Source of the DNA: Pseudomonas multiresinivorans | GTDB lineage: Bacteria; Pseudomonadota; Gammaproteobacteria; Pseudomonadales; Pseudomonadaceae | DNA: 64,000 nucleotides | NCBI RefSeq assembly: GCF_012971725.1 | Contig: NZ_CP048833.1 | Location: forward strand, 2,170,001 to 2,234,000 | Reading direction: 5' to 3' | In this document: piece by piece, positions 26,461-35,067 of the stretch | Position numbering within the stretch: position 1 is the stretch's first letter | How the letters are laid out: each line of letters starts with the position of its first letter | Translations under genes and position numbers: made by a program | Notes under the pieces: model-generated | Told to the model about the DNA's origin: nothing | The model's input: only the letters and a program-made list of their open reading frames with translations | The model's database searches: none

Positions 26461-27663
26461 ATGTCGAAGCTGTCGCGTACGGGGTTCTGGATACTGCTAT
26501 CCGGCGCCCTGATCCTCGCCCTGTCCCTGGGCACTCGCCACGGCTTCGGCCTGTTCCTGGCGCCGATGAGCGCCGAATTCGGCTGGGGACGCGAGACCTT
26601 CGCCTTCGCCATCGCTCTGCAGAATCTGATCTGGGGCATCGCCCAGCCGTTCACCGGCGCCATTGCCGACCGCTTCGGTGCGATGCGCACGGTGGTAGTG
26701 GGCGGCATCCTCTACGCGATCGGCCTGGTGCTGATGGGCTATTCCGATTCGGCCTTCAGCCTGTCCATGAGCGCCGGCCTGCTGATCGGCATCGGCCTGT
26801 CGGGCACCTCCTTCTCGGTGATTCTCGGCGCTGTCGGCCGCGCGGTGCCGCTGGAGCAACGCAGCATGGCGATGGGCATCTCGGCGGCGGCGGGCTCGTT
26901 CGGCCAGTTCGCCATGCTGCCCGGCACGCTCGGGCTGATCAGTTGGCTCGGCTGGTCTGCCGCGCTGCTCGCCCTCGGCCTGATGGTGGCGCTGATCGTG
27001 CCGTTGGCCGCGCTGATGAAGGACAAGCCGCTGCCGATGCAGGGGCATGAACAGACATTGGGCGAGGCGCTGCGCGAGGCTGTCGGGCATTCCGGTTTCT
27101 GGCTGCTTTCCCTGGGTTTCTTTGTCTGTGGCTTCCAGGTGGTGTTCATCGGTGTGCACCTGCCAGCCTATCTGGTGGACCGCCACCTGCCCGCAACCGT
27201 TGGCACCACGGTGCTGGCACTGGTGGGGCTGTTCAACGTATTCGGCACCTACATTGCCGGTTGGCTCGGCGGGCGCATGAGCAAGCCCAAACTGCTCACC
27301 GGCCTGTACTTGCTGCGCGGCGTGGTGATCGTCGTCTTCCTCTGGGCGCCGCTGACGGTCTGGACTGCCTACCTGTTCGGCATCGCCATGGGTCTGCTGT
27401 GGCTGTCCACCGTGCCGCTCACCAACGGCACGGTGGCCACGCTGTTCGGCGTACGCAACCTGTCGATGCTCGGCGGCATCACCTTCCTGTTCCACCAGAT
27501 CGGCGCCTTCCTCGGCGGCTGGCTGGGTGGCTACGTGTATGACCACACCGGCAACTACGACCTGGTCTGGCAGATTTCCATCCTCCTCAGCCTGCTGGCC
27601 GGCCTGCTCAACTGGCCGGTGCGCGAGCGTCCCGTCGAGCGCGCCGCGCTGGGGACAGCGTGA
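26461..27663 (+). CDS. MFS transporter (oxalate/formate antiporter-like)
   Basis: A 400-residue inner-membrane transporter with about 12 hydrophobic segments. The motif A equivalent is FTGAIADRFGAMRTVVVGG between segments 2 and 3. Segment 4 region GLSGTSFSVILGAVGRAV and C-terminal HQIGAFLGGWLGGYVYDHTG are typical of the monocarboxylate/oxalate-formate-like branch. The ATG at 26461 has GGAG six bases upstream; a GTG just before it is too close to that site. Substrate unknown. Likely controlled by the adjacent MarR protein. Confidence 0.88.
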   Translation: MSKLSRTGFWILLSGALILALSLGTRHGFGLFLAPMSAEFGWGRETFAFAIALQNLIWGIAQPFTGAIADRFGAMRTVVVGGILYAIGLVLMGYSDSAFSLSMSAGLLIGIGLSGTSFSVILGAVGRAVPLEQRSMAMGISAAAGSFGQFAMLPGTLGLISWLGWSAALLALGLMVALIVPLAALMKDKPLPMQGHEQTLGEALREAVGHSGFWLLSLGFFVCGFQVVFIGVHLPAYLVDRHLPATVGTTVLALVGLFNVFGTYIAGWLGGRMSKPKLLTGLYLLRGVVIVVFLWAPLTVWTAYLFGIAMGLLWLSTVPLTNGTVATLFGVRNLSMLGGITFLFHQIGAFLGGWLGGYVYDHTGNYDLVWQISILLSLLAGLLNWPVRERPVERAALGTA

Positions 27664-27782
27664 AGCGCCCACTGGTGATCGCGCTGGTGCTGGGCCTCGG
27701 CCTGGCGCTGGCGGGCGTGGCATGGTGGGGCTGGCAACGTGGTGGCCTCGCGCTGATGCAATTGGGCATGGGCAGTTGCTGA
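27660..27782 (+). CDS. Small single-pass membrane protein (40 residues)
   Basis: A GTG start overlaps the MFS stop by four bases (GTGA), a common sign of translational coupling. The peptide begins VKRPLVIALVLGLGLALAG, continues with a tryptophan pair and WQRGGLALMQ, and ends GMGSC. It has one hydrophobic segment with a basic N-terminus, so it should sit in the inner membrane or be secreted. No known family is recognised. It might modulate or stabilise the transporter. Confidence 0.5.
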   Translation: MKRPLVIALVLGLGLALAGVAWWGWQRGGLALMQLGMGSC

Positions 27783-27830
27783 TGCCCGTCGCGCGGGGTA
27801 GCGTGACGGGATAATTCGAGGATCACTGCC

Positions 27831-28382
27831 ATGCGTCTTTCCCTGCTCGCCCTCTCTCTTCTCTTGCCGCTGGCGGCCCAGGCCGCCGATTGCCCGGCGC
27901 TGCTCAAGACCCAGGGCGAACTGCCCAAGCTGCGTTCCAAGGACGTGCTCGACCTTTGCGAGCTGTACGCCGGCAAGCCTCTGGTGATTGTGAATACCGC
28001 CAGCCACTGCGGCTTCACCCCGCAATTCAAGGGGCTCGAAGCCGTCTACCAGAAGTACAAGGGCCAGGGCCTGGAAGTGCTCGGCGTGCCCTCCGATGAC
28101 TTCAAGCAGGAAGACGCGGATGCCGCCGAGACTGCGAAGGTCTGCTACGGCAACTACGGCGTGACCTTCAACATGACCTCGGTGCAGCACGTCAGCGGCG
28201 ACGAGGCGATCCCGCTGTTCAAGGACCTCTCGCAGCAGGCCGACCAGGTACCGCGCTGGAATTTCTTCAAGTACGTGGTGGACCGCCAGGGCAAGGTGGT
28301 GGCGGAGTTTTCCAGCCTGACCAAACCGGATGACCCCGAGCTGCAGGCCGCCATCGAGAAGGCCATCGCCAGCCAGCCGTGA
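27831..28382 (+). CDS. Periplasmic glutathione peroxidase-like protein
   Basis: A 183-residue thiol peroxidase of the GPx family. A signal peptide (MRLSLLALSLLLPLAAQAA) exports it. The peroxidatic cysteine is in NTASHCGFTPQFKGLE, where most cytoplasmic GPx have SKCGFTPQY. Later motifs are LGVPSDDFKQE (replacing the usual FPCNQFGxQEPG) and VPRWNFFKYVVDRQG with the WNF triad part. It probably reduces peroxides in the periplasm using a thioredoxin-like donor. GAGG precedes the ATG. Confidence 0.88.
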   Translation: MRLSLLALSLLLPLAAQAADCPALLKTQGELPKLRSKDVLDLCELYAGKPLVIVNTASHCGFTPQFKGLEAVYQKYKGQGLEVLGVPSDDFKQEDADAAETAKVCYGNYGVTFNMTSVQHVSGDEAIPLFKDLSQQADQVPRWNFFKYVVDRQGKVVAEFSSLTKPDDPELQAAIEKAIASQP

Positions 28383-28401
28383 GCGTGCGGATGAGCTCTT
28401 C

Positions 28402-28478
28402 GTAGGAGCGAGCTTGCTCGCGAACCACTTGGCACAGGCGCTGCCGGCTGATTTGTTCGCGAGCAAGCTCGCTCCTGC
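28402..28478. repeat. REP pair downstream of the glutathione peroxidase gene
   Basis: GTAGGAGCGAGCTTGCTCGC at 28402 and the inverse copy at about 28455-28478, the last base block reading CTCCTGCA instead of CTCCTACA. Same family as the elements at 20717 and 23841. Confidence 0.9.
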
Positions 28479-28503
28479 AAGAGCCTCGCTTGTGTGCGGA
28501 GCG

Positions 28504-28529
28504 AAGCCGGACTGATGCCCGGCTTTTTT
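28504..28529 (+). terminator. Intrinsic terminator after glutathione peroxidase and REP
   Basis: Stem AAGCCGG / CCGGCTT with an eight-base loop followed by a run of T. Confidence 0.8.
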
Positions 28530-28655
28530 GTGCGTGCGCCCGAAGGTTGCAGAAATTTCCTGTTACAGACCGACTGGGTCAGTGAGACAATCCGTGCCCG
28601 GCGCCACCACGGGTGGCCGCCGATGTCATGGATTCGATTCAGGAGATTCACCTCT

Positions 28656-29588
28656 ATGGATGGCAAAGCCCTCTTCCTCGTTGCCTTGCTCGCCCAGGCC
28701 GTCGCTGCCCCGGCGTTCGCTGCACCCGCTACGTCCAACCAGAGCGACGCCCCTGCGGCTGCCGCTGCTCCCGCCGCCGAGTCGGACGAGGAGATGTCGC
28801 CCGAGACCTTCGTCGCCAGCCTGCACTTCCAGAAGGGCAAGGTGGTGGTCGGCGACAACCTCGCCACCTTCGACCTGCCGGACAATTTCGTCTTCCTCGA
28901 CAGCAAGGATGCCGAGCGCGTTCTCGAAGCCTGGGGCAACCCGCCCAGCTCCGAGCCGCCGCTGGGCATGTTGATGCCGGCCGGCGTCTCGCCCTTTGAA
29001 GCCGCTTCCTGGGCGGTGACCGTGCAGTACGAGGAGAGTGGCTACGTTTCCGACGAGGATGCGGCAAAGATCGACTACGCCGAGATGCTCAAGGACATGC
29101 AGGACGACCTCAAGCAGGCCAATCCGCAGCGCGAGCAGCAGGGTTTCGAGGCCATCCAGCTGATCGGCTGGGCTGCGCCGCCGCGCTACGACGCCGCCGA
29201 GAAGAAGCTCTACTGGGCCAAGGAGCTGCAGTTCGGCGATGCCAAGGAGCACACGCTGAACTACAACATCCGCGCGCTGGGCCGCAAAGGCGTGCTGGTT
29301 TTGAACTTCGTCGCGGGCATGGAGCAGCTGCCGGAAATCGAGAAGAACGTCGGCAAGGTATTGGCGATGACCGAGTTCAACCCTGGCAACCGCTACGTCG
29401 ACTTCAACCCCAGCGTCGACAAGGTCGCGGCCTATGGCCTGGGTGCGCTAATTGCCGGCAAGGTTGCCGCCAAGGTCGGCTTGTTTGCCACCCTGCTGGT
29501 GCTGCTGAAGAAGCTGTGGATCGTCCCGGCCCTGGCCATCGGCTGGATTGCCCGGCGATTCAAGCGCAAGCCGTCGAACGAAGGCTGA
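28656..29588 (+). CDS. DUF2167 family membrane-anchored protein
   Basis: A 310-residue exported protein. An N-terminal signal (LFLVALLAQAVAAPAFA) is followed by an Ala/Pro-rich linker, then a domain with FVASLHFQKGKVVVGDNLAT and LPDNFVFLDSKDAERVLEAWGNP (given here in parts), typical of DUF2167. A C-terminal hydrophobic stretch (GLFATLLVLLKKLWIVPALA) and basic tail anchor it. Function unknown in the family. The ATG at 28656 lies ten bases after AGGAG; a start at 28623 is possible but gives a poorer signal peptide. Confidence 0.82.
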   Translation: MDGKALFLVALLAQAVAAPAFAAPATSNQSDAPAAAAAPAAESDEEMSPETFVASLHFQKGKVVVGDNLATFDLPDNFVFLDSKDAERVLEAWGNPPSSEPPLGMLMPAGVSPFEAASWAVTVQYEESGYVSDEDAAKIDYAEMLKDMQDDLKQANPQREQQGFEAIQLIGWAAPPRYDAAEKKLYWAKELQFGDAKEHTLNYNIRALGRKGVLVLNFVAGMEQLPEIEKNVGKVLAMTEFNPGNRYVDFNPSVDKVAAYGLGALIAGKVAAKVGLFATLLVLLKKLWIVPALAIGWIARRFKRKPSNEG

Positions 29589-29614
29589 TACGCAGCCTGG
29601 TTCTCCAAGCAAGG

Positions 29615-29642
29615 AAAAGCCGGGCGTTGCCCGGCTTTTTTT
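29615..29642 (+). terminator. Intrinsic terminator after the DUF2167 gene
   Basis: AAAAGCCGGGC-gtt-GCCCGGCTTTT followed by more T. Confidence 0.93.
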
Positions 29643-29673
29643 ATTGGCTGCTCACTGCGGCGTATGGCTCTTC

Positions 29674-29764
29674 GTAGGATCGAGAGGACGCCCAGTCCTT
29701 GCTCGCGAACATTGTGTCCGGCGGCATCGTCGCCAAGTGGTTCGCGAGCAAGCTCGCTCCTACA
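29674..29764. repeat. REP pair with an altered left arm
   Basis: The right arm (about 29740-29764) is the standard sequence. The left arm reads GTAGGATCGAG, then AGGACGCCCAGTCC, then TTGCTCGCGAAC: 14 bases replace the single C at the centre of the usual arm. The inner 14 bases are themselves a hairpin (GGAC / GTCC). Confidence 0.85.
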
Positions 29765-29793
29765 GGCCTTGCGCTCCGCGTGGCGCAGATATG

Positions 29794-29820
29794 AAAAAGC
29801 CGGGCAATTGCCCGGCTTTT
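29794..29820. terminator. Terminator of the DUF3108 gene (bidirectional)
   Basis: AAAAGCCGGGC-aatt-GCCCGGCTTTT, 16 bases after the minus-strand stop at 29836. The stem core is the same as in the terminator at 29615. Confidence 0.92.
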
Positions 29821-29835
29821 CTTTGTGCTGAAGGA

Positions 29836-30552
29836 TCAGCCTTTCTCGCCCTGAACGGCCTTGCCGTTGACGGTGCCTTCCTTGAGCATGATCTGGTACT
29901 CCTTGCCGTCGGACTCCTGCTGGTACAGGCGCACGAGGAGGAAGTCCCAATCCTTGGCGAACCAGAGGATGGTCTTGCGGTTGCTCTTGGTGGGGTCGCG
30001 CACGCGCTCCACCTTGATCGCGGTGATCAGGCCGGCCTGGGTACGCACCTTCTCCTCGCCAAGAACACGGAAGTCGTAGGTATCGACGTCGGTCCCCTCG
30101 ATGACCTGGTAGCTCATGGCCTTCTTGCCAACGGCCACGTCATGCTGCAGCGCGAGCTGGTAGGTGGATTTGTCCAGCTGGCCCTTGTTCAGCGGCTGGC
30201 GCACCTGGTCGCCACGGTCGCTGCCCAGCACCTGCTTCTCGGCCCAGTCGAAATCGAGCTCGGTCTGCTTGTTCTTGCCCAGGCCTTCGCGGGCCCAGCG
30301 GTAGGTCAGCGGCAGGTAGGTGTCGTTCTCGACCTTGAACGTGCTGTTCTCGGTCAGGCTGGCGAGCAGCATGGAGGCCTTGAAATTCAGCTCCCAGCGG
30401 CCGCCGTCGCCTTGCTTTAGGCTGCGGGAGGCGGTGCCGCTGATGGGCATCTGCTTCCAGTCGGCGGTGTAGCTGGCGTCGAACGGTTCCAGCTCATAAG
30501 CCTGGGCCGGCAGGGTCAGCACGGCCATCAGGAGTAACAGAGCTCTACGCAT
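29836..30552 (-). CDS. DUF3108 domain-containing exported protein
   Basis: A 238-residue protein with a short signal peptide (MRRALLLLMAVLTLPAQA) then YELEPFDASYTADWKQMPIS, the usual opening of DUF3108 proteins. It contains no cysteine after the signal region and has many beta-prone repeats, consistent with a periplasmic beta-rich fold. The role is unknown. The ATG at 30552 follows AGGAG. It lies ten bases downstream of purN and probably shares the purM-purN transcript. Confidence 0.85.
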   Translation of the reverse strand: MRRALLLLMAVLTLPAQAYELEPFDASYTADWKQMPISGTASRSLKQGDGGRWELNFKASMLLASLTENSTFKVENDTYLPLTYRWAREGLGKNKQTELDFDWAEKQVLGSDRGDQVRQPLNKGQLDKSTYQLALQHDVAVGKKAMSYQVIEGTDVDTYDFRVLGEEKVRTQAGLITAIKVERVRDPTKSNRKTILWFAKDWDFLLVRLYQQESDGKEYQIMLKEGTVNGKAVQGEKG

Positions 30553-30562
30553 CGCGAATCTC

Positions 30563-31213
30563 CTAGGTTCGGTACGAATGGCCGGATGCGGGCAGAAGCT
30601 CCCCATCCAGCATGGCGCCATGTTCGCCCAGCCTGACTCGGCCTTCGGCGAACCAGCGCATGGCCAGCGGATAGATCACATGTTCCTGCACGTGCACGCG
30701 CTGGGCCAGCGTTTCCGGCGTGTCGTCAGACTCTACCGGGATTGCCGCCTGTACGACCAGAGGCCCGCCATCAAGTTCCTCGGTAACGAAGTGTACGCTG
30801 CAGCCGTGCTCGGCATCGCCAGCCTCCAGCGCCCGCTGGTGCGTGTGCAGGCCCTTGTACTTGGGCAACAGGGAAGGATGGATGTTCAGCAGGCGGCCCT
30901 GGTAGTGACGCACGAAGTCCGCGCTGAGGATGCGCATGAAGCCGGCAAGCAGCACCAGGTCAGCATCGAAGCCATCGATGGCCTGGATCAGTGCGGCATC
31001 AAAACTTTCGCGGTCGGCATAGGCCTTGTGGTCGAGGAAGCAGGTCTCGATGCCGGCCTGGCGCGCGCGCTCCAGGCCGTAGGCGTCGGCGCGGTTGGAA
31101 ATCACCGCGCGGATCACCACCGGCGCGTCGGCGCCGGCGAGACTGTCGATCAGGGCTTGCAGGTTGCTGCCGGAGCCGGAAATTAGCACCACGACATTGC
31201 AAGGTGTGGACAT
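30563..31213 (-). CDS. purN: Phosphoribosylglycinamide formyltransferase
   Basis: A 216-residue enzyme for the third step of purine synthesis, transferring formyl from 10-formyl-THF to GAR. Motifs: VVLISGSGSNLQAL (phosphate loop), LAGFMRILSADFV, NIHPSLLPKYKGLHTH with the catalytic Asn and His, and VTEELDGGPLV with the catalytic Asp. Its ATG overlaps the purM stop by one base, the usual purMN pair. Confidence 0.96.
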   Translation of the reverse strand: MSTPCNVVVLISGSGSNLQALIDSLAGADAPVVIRAVISNRADAYGLERARQAGIETCFLDHKAYADRESFDAALIQAIDGFDADLVLLAGFMRILSADFVRHYQGRLLNIHPSLLPKYKGLHTHQRALEAGDAEHGCSVHFVTEELDGGPLVVQAAIPVESDDTPETLAQRVHVQEHVIYPLAMRWFAEGRVRLGEHGAMLDGELLPASGHSYRT

Positions 31214-32274
31214 CAGTGGCCTTTCAGGTTGTTCAGGACCACGCGCTCGGCGTCAGCGGCGCAAGCCTCGATGCGGCCGATGACCCACGGCTGCTCGCCG
31301 GCGTCACGCAGGGCCTTCAGGGAAGCCTCGACCTGGTCCTGGGCGACACAGATGACCATGCCCACGCCGCAGTTCAGTACGCGGTGCATCTCGGTCTCGT
31401 CGACGTTGCCTTTTTCCTGCAGCCAGTCGAACACCGCCGGGCGCTGCCAGCTGGCCACGTCGACCACCGCCTGGGCGTTGTCCGGCAGGACGCGCGGAAT
31501 GTTGTCCAGCAGGCCGCCGCCGGTGATGTGGGCCATGGCCTTGACCGCGCCGGTCTGCTTGATCAGCTGCAGCAGCGGCTTGACGTAGATGCGGGTCGGG
31601 GCCATCAGCAGGTCGGCCAGGGGCTGGCCGTTCAGCTGGGTGGCTTCGATGTCGGCACCGGAGACTTCGATGATCTTGCGGATCAGCGAGTAGCCGTTGG
31701 AGTGCGGGCCGGAGGAGGGCAGGGCGATCAGGGCGTCGCCGGCGACCACTTTCGAGCCGTCGATGATTTCCGATTTTTCCACGACGCCGACGCAGAAGCC
31801 GGCCAGGTCGTAGTCTTCGCCTTCGTACATGCCCGGCATTTCGGCGGTTTCACCACCGACCAGGGAGCAGCCGGCCAGCTCGCAGCCGGCGCCGATGCCG
31901 GTGACCACGGTGGCGGCCACGTCGACATTGAGCTTGCCGGTGGCGTAGTAGTCGAGGAAGAACAGCGGCTCGGCGCCGCAGACGACCAGGTCGTTCACGC
32001 ACATGGCGACCAGGTCCTGGCCGATGCTGTCGTGCTTGTTCAGGTTCAGCGCCAGGCGCAGCTTGGTGCCGACGCCATCGGTGCCGGAGACCAGCACGGG
32101 TTGCTTGTAGCCGGCCGGGATTTCGCACAGAGCGCCAAAGCCACCCAGGCCTCCCATCACTTCAGGACGTGCGGTGCGCTTGGCGACGCCTTTGATGCGT
32201 TCGACCAGGGCTTCGCCGGCGTCGATGTCCACACCGGCGTCCTTGTAGCTCAACGAGGGTTGCTTGTTGCTCAT
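31213..32274 (-). CDS. purM: Phosphoribosylformylglycinamidine cyclo-ligase
   Basis: A 353-residue AIR synthetase. The start MSNKQPSLSYKDAGVDIDAG is the family N-terminus, and GVGTKLRLALNLNKHDSIGQ, CVNDLVVCGAEPLFFLDYYA and GGETAEMPGMYEGEDYDLAG are typical ATP/substrate regions. The frame is open upstream to 32460, but the ATG at 32274 is the true start. Divergent from the DUF2066 gene with about 210 bp between; that gap must hold the promoters of both. Confidence 0.96.
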   Translation of the reverse strand: MSNKQPSLSYKDAGVDIDAGEALVERIKGVAKRTARPEVMGGLGGFGALCEIPAGYKQPVLVSGTDGVGTKLRLALNLNKHDSIGQDLVAMCVNDLVVCGAEPLFFLDYYATGKLNVDVAATVVTGIGAGCELAGCSLVGGETAEMPGMYEGEDYDLAGFCVGVVEKSEIIDGSKVVAGDALIALPSSGPHSNGYSLIRKIIEVSGADIEATQLNGQPLADLLMAPTRIYVKPLLQLIKQTGAVKAMAHITGGGLLDNIPRVLPDNAQAVVDVASWQRPAVFDWLQEKGNVDETEMHRVLNCGVGMVICVAQDQVEASLKALRDAGEQPWVIGRIEACAADAERVVLNNLKGH

Positions 32275-32486
32275 AAATCCAGGCCTATAGAAGGGATGAT
32301 TCGTCTTGCCGCCGGGTGCGCCGTTCGCGCTTCCCGGCCTGCGCGGGAGGCGCGGGATTTTATCAGGCTTGCCCGGCAGCGGCCATCTCGCGCTGTTGCC
32401 GCTGGCCGGACGGCTGTTTAAGGTATAGGCCTTCATTGCCAGCTCGTTGCGTGCTGGCATCTTCGTTTTCGCCGCGAGAGCCCGCC

Positions 32487-33527
32487 ATGCGCCTGACCGC
32501 CCGCCTGTTGATCCTCTGCCTGACGCTGTTCAGCCTGCCGTCCTTCGCTGAAACGCTGGGCAACCTGTACCAGGTGCACGAACCGGTCGCCTCCCAGCAG
32601 CCGGACGAGCGCAACGCCGGCCTGACCCGCGCCCTGCAGACCCTGGTACTGCGCCTGACCGGCAATGCCAGCGCCGCGCAGAGCCCGGCGCTGGCCGGCT
32701 ACTTCAAGGATCCGCAGCAACTGATCAGCCAGTACGGCTTCGAGAACGGCCCGCCCATGGCGCTGGTGGTGGACTTCGACCCGACTGCCACCGACAACGC
32801 CCTGCGCCAGGCCGGCCTGCCGGTCTGGGGCGCCAGCCGCCCGAGCGTGCTGGCCTGGTGGCTGAACGAAAGCGCCAACGGCAGCAGCCTGGTGGGCGAC
32901 AGCCAGGAAGCCTCCGCCCCGCTGAACCGCGCCGCCCAGCGCCGCGGCTTGCCGCTGCGCCTGCCAATAGCCGATCTCAGCGAACAGCAGGTCGGTACTG
33001 CCGAAAATCTCAACGCCGCGCAGCCCGACGCGCTTAAGGCCGCCTCCGAGCGCTACGGCGCCGACGCCCTGCTGGCGGTGGACGCCAAGGAAGCCGACGG
33101 CAAGTGGACCGCCACCTGGCGCGTGTGGATGGGCGACAGCCGCGAGCAGGGCCAGGCCCAGGGCGATACTCCGGACGCGCTGGCCGATGCAGTGATGCTG
33201 GGCGTGTCCCAGCGCCTGTCGCAGCGTTTCGTCGGTTCGGCCGGCTCGGCTTCGGCCCAGGTCCTGCAGATCGAGGGCGCCGATCTGGCCCGTTACGCCG
33301 AAGTTTCGCGCCTGCTGGAGCCCATGGGCGCCAAGCTGGTGGAGGTACAGGGCAACCGTCTCGTCTACCGCGTCACCGCCAGCTCCGAGCAACTGCGTGC
33401 GCAACTGGCCCTGGCCCGCTTGCAGGAAGCCCCGGCGGAGCCGGCGCAACCGGCGGTCGACGCCAATGGCCAACCGGTGCCGAACGCGGCCGTGCCGGCG
33501 CAGAACACCCTGCGCTTCCACTGGTAA
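32487..33527 (+). CDS. DUF2066 domain-containing exported protein
   Basis: A 346-residue protein with a signal peptide ending LFSLPSFA-E. The segment RNAGLTRALQTLVLRLTGN is typical of DUF2066, and the C-terminal part is Ala/Pro-rich. Family function is unknown, but the gene is regularly found beside purM and hda in Pseudomonas. The ATG at 32487 starts the signal peptide; the frame extends upstream without coding support. Confidence 0.85.
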   Translation: MRLTARLLILCLTLFSLPSFAETLGNLYQVHEPVASQQPDERNAGLTRALQTLVLRLTGNASAAQSPALAGYFKDPQQLISQYGFENGPPMALVVDFDPTATDNALRQAGLPVWGASRPSVLAWWLNESANGSSLVGDSQEASAPLNRAAQRRGLPLRLPIADLSEQQVGTAENLNAAQPDALKAASERYGADALLAVDAKEADGKWTATWRVWMGDSREQGQAQGDTPDALADAVMLGVSQRLSQRFVGSAGSASAQVLQIEGADLARYAEVSRLLEPMGAKLVEVQGNRLVYRVTASSEQLRAQLALARLQEAPAEPAQPAVDANGQPVPNAAVPAQNTLRFHW

Positions 33528-33537
33528 TGAGCCCTGC

Positions 33538-33561
33538 GGAAGCGGGCAAAGTCCCGCTTCC
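33538..33561. other. Hairpin between DUF2066 and hda
   Basis: Perfect 9-bp stem GGAAGCGGG / CCCGCTTCC with a six-base loop, 10 bases after the DUF2066 stop. No T-run follows, so termination would be inefficient; it may attenuate read-through into hda. Confidence 0.45.
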
Positions 33562-33672
33562 TGGCGCCGGTGGCTCTGAGTCGCACGTGGTAGCTGCGTT
33601 ATCCTTCTGATTTGGATAAACTTTCAGTCACCAAGGCCCACCCCAAGCGATTGAAGAAACGCCCGGCCCGGC

Positions 33673-34377
33673 ATGACTCCTATGCAGCTCCCACTCAGCG
33701 TACGTCTGCGCGATGACGCAACGTTCGCCAACTACTACCCCGGTGCCAATGCCGCGGCGCTCGGCTATGTCGAGCGTCTGTGCGAGCCCGAGGCGGGGTG
33801 GACGGAAAGCCTGATCTATCTCTGGGGCGCCGAAGGCGTGGGCCGCAGCCACCTGCTGCAGGCTGCGTGCATTCGCTCCGAGCAGTTGGGCGAACCGTCG
33901 GTCTACCTGCCGATGGCCGATCTGGTGGCCTATGGCCCGGAAATCTTCGACAACCTCGAACAGCGCGAGCTGGTGTGCCTGGACGATCTCGACGCCCTGG
34001 CCGGCAAGCGCGAATGGGAAGAGGCGCTGTTCCACCTGTTCAACCGCCTGCGCGATTCCGGCCGCAAGCTGCTGCTGTCGGCGTCGGTGTCGCCGCGCGA
34101 GTTGGGGGTGAAGCTGCCGGACCTGAAATCCCGCCTGACGCTCTCGCTGATCTTCCAGCTGCACCCGCTGACCGACGACGAGAAGCTGCGCGCCCTTCAG
34201 CTGCGCGCCTCGCGCCGCGGCCTGCACCTGACCGACGAAGTGGGGCGGTTCATCCTCACCCGCGGCGCGCGCAGCATGCAGTTCCTCTTCGACCTGCTGG
34301 ACGAGCTGGACAAGGCCTCGCTGCAGGCGCAGCGCAAGCTGACCATTCCCTTCCTCAAGGAAACCATGGGCTGGTAA
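33673..34377 (+). CDS. hda: DnaA regulatory inactivator Hda
   Basis: A 234-residue AAA+ protein homologous to DnaA domain III. With the beta clamp it stimulates ATP hydrolysis by DnaA and prevents over-initiation. The N-terminal MTPMQLPLSVRL is the clamp-binding region (QLPL), followed by TFANYYPGANAAAL. The nucleotide-binding loop is WGAEGVGRSHLLQA, Walker B is VCLDDLDALAGK, and the Arg finger region reads LKSRLTLSL. A second ATG nine bases downstream is possible, but the longer form keeps the family spacing. Confidence 0.95.
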   Translation: MTPMQLPLSVRLRDDATFANYYPGANAAALGYVERLCEPEAGWTESLIYLWGAEGVGRSHLLQAACIRSEQLGEPSVYLPMADLVAYGPEIFDNLEQRELVCLDDLDALAGKREWEEALFHLFNRLRDSGRKLLLSASVSPRELGVKLPDLKSRLTLSLIFQLHPLTDDEKLRALQLRASRRGLHLTDEVGRFILTRGARSMQFLFDLLDELDKASLQAQRKLTIPFLKETMGW

Positions 34378-34386
34378 GCCCCGGTT

Positions 34387-35064
34387 TCAGCTCAGCTCAT
34401 TCAGAAACGCCACGATGGCGGCCGCACAGGGTTCAGGCCTGCTTTGCAGCAGAAAGTGCGGGCCGGTAATTTCCTTCGTCCTGATGTTTTCGCAGCCGGC
34501 GGCAACGCTGGCTCGTGCGCGCCTGCTCACCAGTTGGTCGTTCAGCGGCACCAGGCTCAGGCAGGGAGTTCTCAGTGGCGAGGTCGATTTGCGAAGTTGG
34601 GCCAGCACCTTCAGACGCGCCTGAATCTGTGCTGCTGGCAATCGGCGGACTTCATCAGCGATCAAATTCACCAGCGCTTCCGAAGCACTCCGCCCCACAC
34701 AGAACTGACGAATCAATCTGCGCTGGGCTAGCAGAGCGGCTGGCGGTAGAGGAAGGAACTGGAGCAGGCTAAGCAGCGGGCTCGGCCGTTCGGCGAAGGT
34801 GGCGGCGAAAACGATTCCTCGCAACCCTGCTGGAGAGCGTTGGGCGAGCATTCTGGCCAGGGGGCCGGAGAATGATTCGCCCAGCAGCACGAAGGGAGTG
34901 CTTCCCAGCTTGGGTTCTAGTGCGTCCGCCAGGCTCGGGTAGTCCTGGGCTCCCTCTTCAGGCAGTTCAAGACATTCCACGGTCAGGTTGGTTGGCAGAT
35001 GAGGCAGTAGAGGAGTGAATAGGCGGTTGCTGCCGTTAAGCCCAGGTAGAAGCAGCAACCGCAC
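34387..35064 (-). CDS. Alpha/beta hydrolase of unknown substrate
   Basis: A 225-residue hydrolase. The nucleophile elbow is LLGESFSGPLA, the acid is likely Asp in LVPLNDQLVSR and the histidine is in ITGPHFLLQ. The N-terminal LLLLPGLNGSNRLF supplies the oxyanion region. The start is GTG at 35064, only three bases after the DUF2069 stop, so it is translated from the same message. In P. aeruginosa PAO1, as I recall, hda and the DUF2069 gene are direct neighbours, so this gene looks like an addition. It converges with hda with nine bases between stops. Confidence 0.8.
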   Translation of the reverse strand: MRLLLLPGLNGSNRLFTPLLPHLPTNLTVECLELPEEGAQDYPSLADALEPKLGSTPFVLLGESFSGPLARMLAQRSPAGLRGIVFAATFAERPSPLLSLLQFLPLPPAALLAQRRLIRQFCVGRSASEALVNLIADEVRRLPAAQIQARLKVLAQLRKSTSPLRTPCLSLVPLNDQLVSRRARASVAAGCENIRTKEITGPHFLLQSRPEPCAAAIVAFLNELS

Positions 35065-35067
35065 CGG

